52,430 nt of DNA, taken from positions 173,094 through 225,523 of the forward strand of contig WIDE01000001.1 of assembly GCA_015039315.1 (NCBI GenBank), written 5' to 3'. Positions 50,155 through 52,430 of the stretch are shown piece by piece. A program made the position numbers and the translations under genes. The stretch is from Clavulina sp. PMI_390 (Eukaryota; Basidiomycota; Agaricomycetes; Cantharellales; Hydnaceae). How positions within the stretch are numbered: position 1 is the stretch's first letter; the number at the start of each line of letters is the position of its first letter. The notes below the pieces were generated by a model, which saw nothing but the letters and a program-made list of their open reading frames with translations, was not told where the DNA came from and did no database searches.

Positions 50155-50403
50155 GTTGGCAAGGGCAGCAGGGAAGTTCTTCTCATCATGCTGGACATTG
50201 TTACGAGCATTGTCAGGAGCGCTCGCGCGCCCCAAGTTTTGAGCGTTTTTCGACCCAGTTATGTTGGGAACGACAGGGGCACCACTGAAGCCATACGTGG
50301 ATTGAAGGCTTGCTAGGGCGCTCGGGTAATCTTTGCTGGACGCTTTGAGCTTCTCAGCATGGCGTAGGGAAGTGGTAGAGGTAGTATTTGAGGGGTAAGA
50401 CAT
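50089..50403 (-). CDS. 104-residue protein with two copies of a 23-25 residue repeat, unrecognised
   Basis: A single-exon gene starting at the ATG at 50403. The coding sequence holds two related units at residues 24-46 and 75-99. Unit 1 is KDYPSALASLQSTYGFSGAP and unit 2 is KNFPAALANLQTAYGFSPTG, each followed by a VVP motif. The frame is open upstream to 50607, giving an N-terminal extension. I prefer the shorter form because TATAAG sits on the minus strand at about 50500-50505, 97 bases before this ATG. There is no signal peptide, membrane span or Cys. The spacer between repeats is polar and Asn-rich. Divergence between the copies with conservation of Pro, Ala, Leu, Gln, Tyr, Gly and Phe indicates selection on protein sequence. 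Function is unknown. Confidence 0.68.
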   Translation of the reverse strand: MSYPSNTTSTTSLRHAEKLKASSKDYPSALASLQSTYGFSGAPVVPNITGSKNAQNLGRASAPDNARNNVQHDEKNFPAALANLQTAYGFSPTGAPVVPSSSGR

Positions 50404-50499
50404 TGTAGAAGCTTGATATGCGAGAGAGGCTAGGCAAAGAATAGCGCTGGGTGTGTGGCTGCTCGGTAGATGGAGAGCTTTAGCATCTAAGTGGTGGTT

Positions 50500-50505
50500 C
50501 TTATA
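50500..50505 (-). promoter_or_regulatory. TATA-like element of the repeat-protein gene
   Basis: TATAAG on the minus strand about 97 bases upstream of the ATG at 50403. It supports the shorter start over the open frame that extends upstream. Confidence 0.45.
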
Positions 50506-51165
50506 CGATTCGACTGCTTCTGCGGAGATCCATTCCAACTGCGCCCACAGTCGTGAGCCCGACAAGGAACGGAAGTCGAACGGGGGGTGACGGGGGATAC
50601 AGATCAAAGCTAAAGTGACTCATGGTACACTGAGATACTTAATACAGCCGCGCCGATCATAATGAATGCATCGAATCCACGCGCCTCTCGGCGCAGTAGG
50701 GAAGATACGAACAGGGATGTTGCTGACATAAGAATCGCAGGCTTCGCAGCACTGCGGCAGAATTGGAAAGCCGAAAATGTGACCCAGGGCCATTATTACC
50801 GCAAGCCAACGCGCAGAAGTCCAGATGCTCACCACTTGGCAGACCAGAGGTGTGGGCGATGATGCAACCAAATATATCAGTGCTCGCAGTGAGGAATTGA
50901 GCATCCTGCAATGCCAAGAATAGCCCTAGACGTCTGATGCCCTCTGGTTCCCACCGTCTCAATATAGTCAATTCAGGTCACTAGGGGTGTACAGGGTTGG
51001 GTGAGATGTGCCATCTTGAGGGTGGGTAACCTCAAACAAATAGATAAGCATGGCACAGGAACGACAATATACATGAGAATTGGTGTTGAGACAAAGTACA
51101 CATAATATATATGAAGAAGATAACGTTACTGGACTTCAGATCACCGCGATTCATCCTCAGGTGAA
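50506..51165. other. 660-base intergenic region
   Basis: Between the repeat protein and the terpene synthase stop codon. Two overlapping minus-strand frames of about 100 codons (50620-50971) exist without family resemblance. Nothing was called. Confidence 0.35.
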
Positions 51166-52430
51166 TCAAAGGGTGACTTCGGTGGTCCCATCAAATTTGG
51201 TTATGCCACCCAGCTTGTACCTTGGGATCTTCTTGCTCCACTCCATGTTTCCTGTAACCATCGTCTGAGCCCCGGCAACGAACTTTTCCAGGTCGGCACG
51301 GCGGTCCGGGAACCGTCGATATAAGTTTGCAGCAGCGGTTTCCAGATCGTGGACACTCCGTGCGAGAAGCTTATAAGTCTCGTTCACGGCAATCTGCAAG
51401 TCACGGTGTTGGTGATAGAGAACCGCTACAGCGTTATTATAGAATGGAGATTCCAGTTCCTTCTTGAGCGAGAACAAGTCGTTCATGATGGAGACAAGAC
51501 AGTTGGTGGCATTGAAGATTGATACAGCATCTGAATCGGTGCGAAGTTGATCGCCAAGGTCAATGCCAACCATGTACCTGGCAGATCAAAGAAGAGTGAG
51601 GGAAGAGAGACGTGAGAACCTGAAAGCCAAGTGTATTAAAGACAACAAATAGCTTACTCTATCGTGGCCGCGACAGCGGCTACCCCGCTCGTCCCCATGC
51701 GCGTTTCGAGGTATTCATCGATTGTAGGAGCTTGCTTGCTCAATTCGGATCGCTGCTCTGCGCCTGTTGCGCGAATGTAGCGAAGAACCTCCTCGCAGAA
51801 GAGTCCCTTTTGGCCTCTGTTGAACCTGAAGGCAGCAGCTTCACCAACAGGGTTGAAGCTGGCTATGGCCGTCTCCACGCGGCATGAACGCGTCCTGGCA
51901 TCCTGCGGCGGGTGTTCGTCGAGGAACGCATGAACGTGCGCGATAGTGTCCGCCCTGTATTTCTCGGCGGCAGTCCAGTTCTTTGCGAGCCTTGAGGTAT
52001 CGGGAATATCCAGCTCATCATCCCAGACAAAAAGCTTTCGGGATATTGGGTATCAGTGCGTAATCATTGCACCAAGGCAGGACGGGAGGGGCTCACGAAG
52101 GAAGTTACGTATGACGCGAAGCAGAGAGCGTCAAATGACGCGTTAGGGAACCATGTACAGGCGTTATACACGCAATCACAGGCAATCAGGGTCTTGTACC
52201 GCTTCGAGGGTCCAAGGAGCCTGATATGAGCCGGGTTAGCTTGGAGTCATCGGTATCAAGCATGGCAGGGAATAAGCTCGGACACACTTGCTCATGACCG
52301 CGTTGTGCACCTGCTTCACCGCCTCGTAGTGAGGGCTGTAGCCTTTCGGCCAACCACGAACCAGACTATCGAGGTCAGGGATTCGTAGGACTTGACCTTT
52401 GAGGGTTTGTACAAATTTGTGATCGTCCAC
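51166..52430 (-). CDS. class I terpene (sesquiterpene) synthase, 5' end at or beyond the right edge
   Basis: Cyclises an isoprenyl diphosphate, most likely farnesyl diphosphate, to a terpene hydrocarbon or alcohol. The exons read VLRIPDLDSLVRGWPKGYSP; YKTLIACDCVYNACTWFPNA; then LFVWDDELDIPD, with the Asp-rich Mg-binding motif; GTSGVAAVAATIEYMVGIDL; and FNATNCLVSIMNDLFSLKKE, with the NSE triad N-x3-S-x3-E. The C-terminus has IPRYKLGG with the Arg-Tyr pair that follows the NSE motif in fungal enzymes. All catalytic motifs are intact. The first visible codon at 52430 is GTG within an open frame, so the real start is probably just outside the window. No prenyltransferase, P450 or other pathway gene lies on the visible side. 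The product cannot be predicted. Confidence 0.9.

Overview
The window is nuclear DNA of a filamentous basidiomycete, most likely an Agaricomycete. The evidence is intron-dense genes with introns of about 50-60 bases, GT-AG sites, very short exons, a DH-PH-FYVE exchange factor like Ustilago Don1, small Kre9/Knh-type GPI proteins and a fungal class I terpene synthase. A placement near Cantharellales is only a guess. No mobile element, CRISPR array, rRNA or viral gene was recognised. Where I give exon boundaries I derived them by joining reading frames at splice sites by hand; the families are much surer than single splice sites.

Layout, left to right. 1-9.4 kb: a TBC RabGAP running off the left edge (-), a histone-binding WD40 protein (RBBP4/Hat2/Msi1, +), an ER translocon-associated RAMP4/SERP1 protein (-) and a Don1-like Rho/Cdc42 GEF (+). 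9.4-11.6 kb is non-coding upstream sequence for a zinc-finger protein gene (11.6-13.1 kb, +). 13.1-18.9 kb has no recognisable gene. 18.9-23.6 kb: methionine aminopeptidase 2 (-), NEDD8-conjugating enzyme UBC12 (+) and 5-hydroxyisourate hydrolase (-). 23.9-30.3 kb: a very long TFIID subunit TAF2 (-) with three bromodomain-like modules at its C-terminus. 30.5-34.3 kb: ATP23 (+) and glutamate decarboxylase (-). 34.3-36.6 kb is apparently empty. 36.6-43.8 kb: an unrecognised Ser/Gln-rich protein, a Kre9/Knh-like GPI protein and an F-box protein (all +). 44.4-48.8 kb: a PARP-type zinc-finger protein (+) and a diverged actin (-). 49.4-51 kb: a tRNA-Ala(AGC) and two small unrecognised genes. 51.2 kb to the right edge: a sesquiterpene-type synthase (-).

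Most genes are unrelated housekeeping functions (chromatin and transcription: Hat2, TAF2; protein maturation and modification: MetAP2, Ubc12, ATP23, RAMP4; trafficking and polarity: TBC, GEF, actin; metabolism: HIU hydrolase, GAD, terpene synthase). Four pairs are divergent over 154-448 bases and probably share promoters: TBC/Hat2, RAMP4/GEF, MetAP2/UBC12 and TAF2/ATP23.

The most notable points are: TAF2 carrying three bromodomains; an actin gene whose canonical reading frame requires internal exons of 6 and 10 bases; a start-codon-only exon in RAMP4 facing a 4-base first coding exon in the GEF across one short promoter; a PARP zinc finger whose four zinc ligands lie on four different exons; repeated use of GTTCGT as a splice donor; and a small protein made of two copies of an ALAxLQxxYGF...GAPVVP unit.
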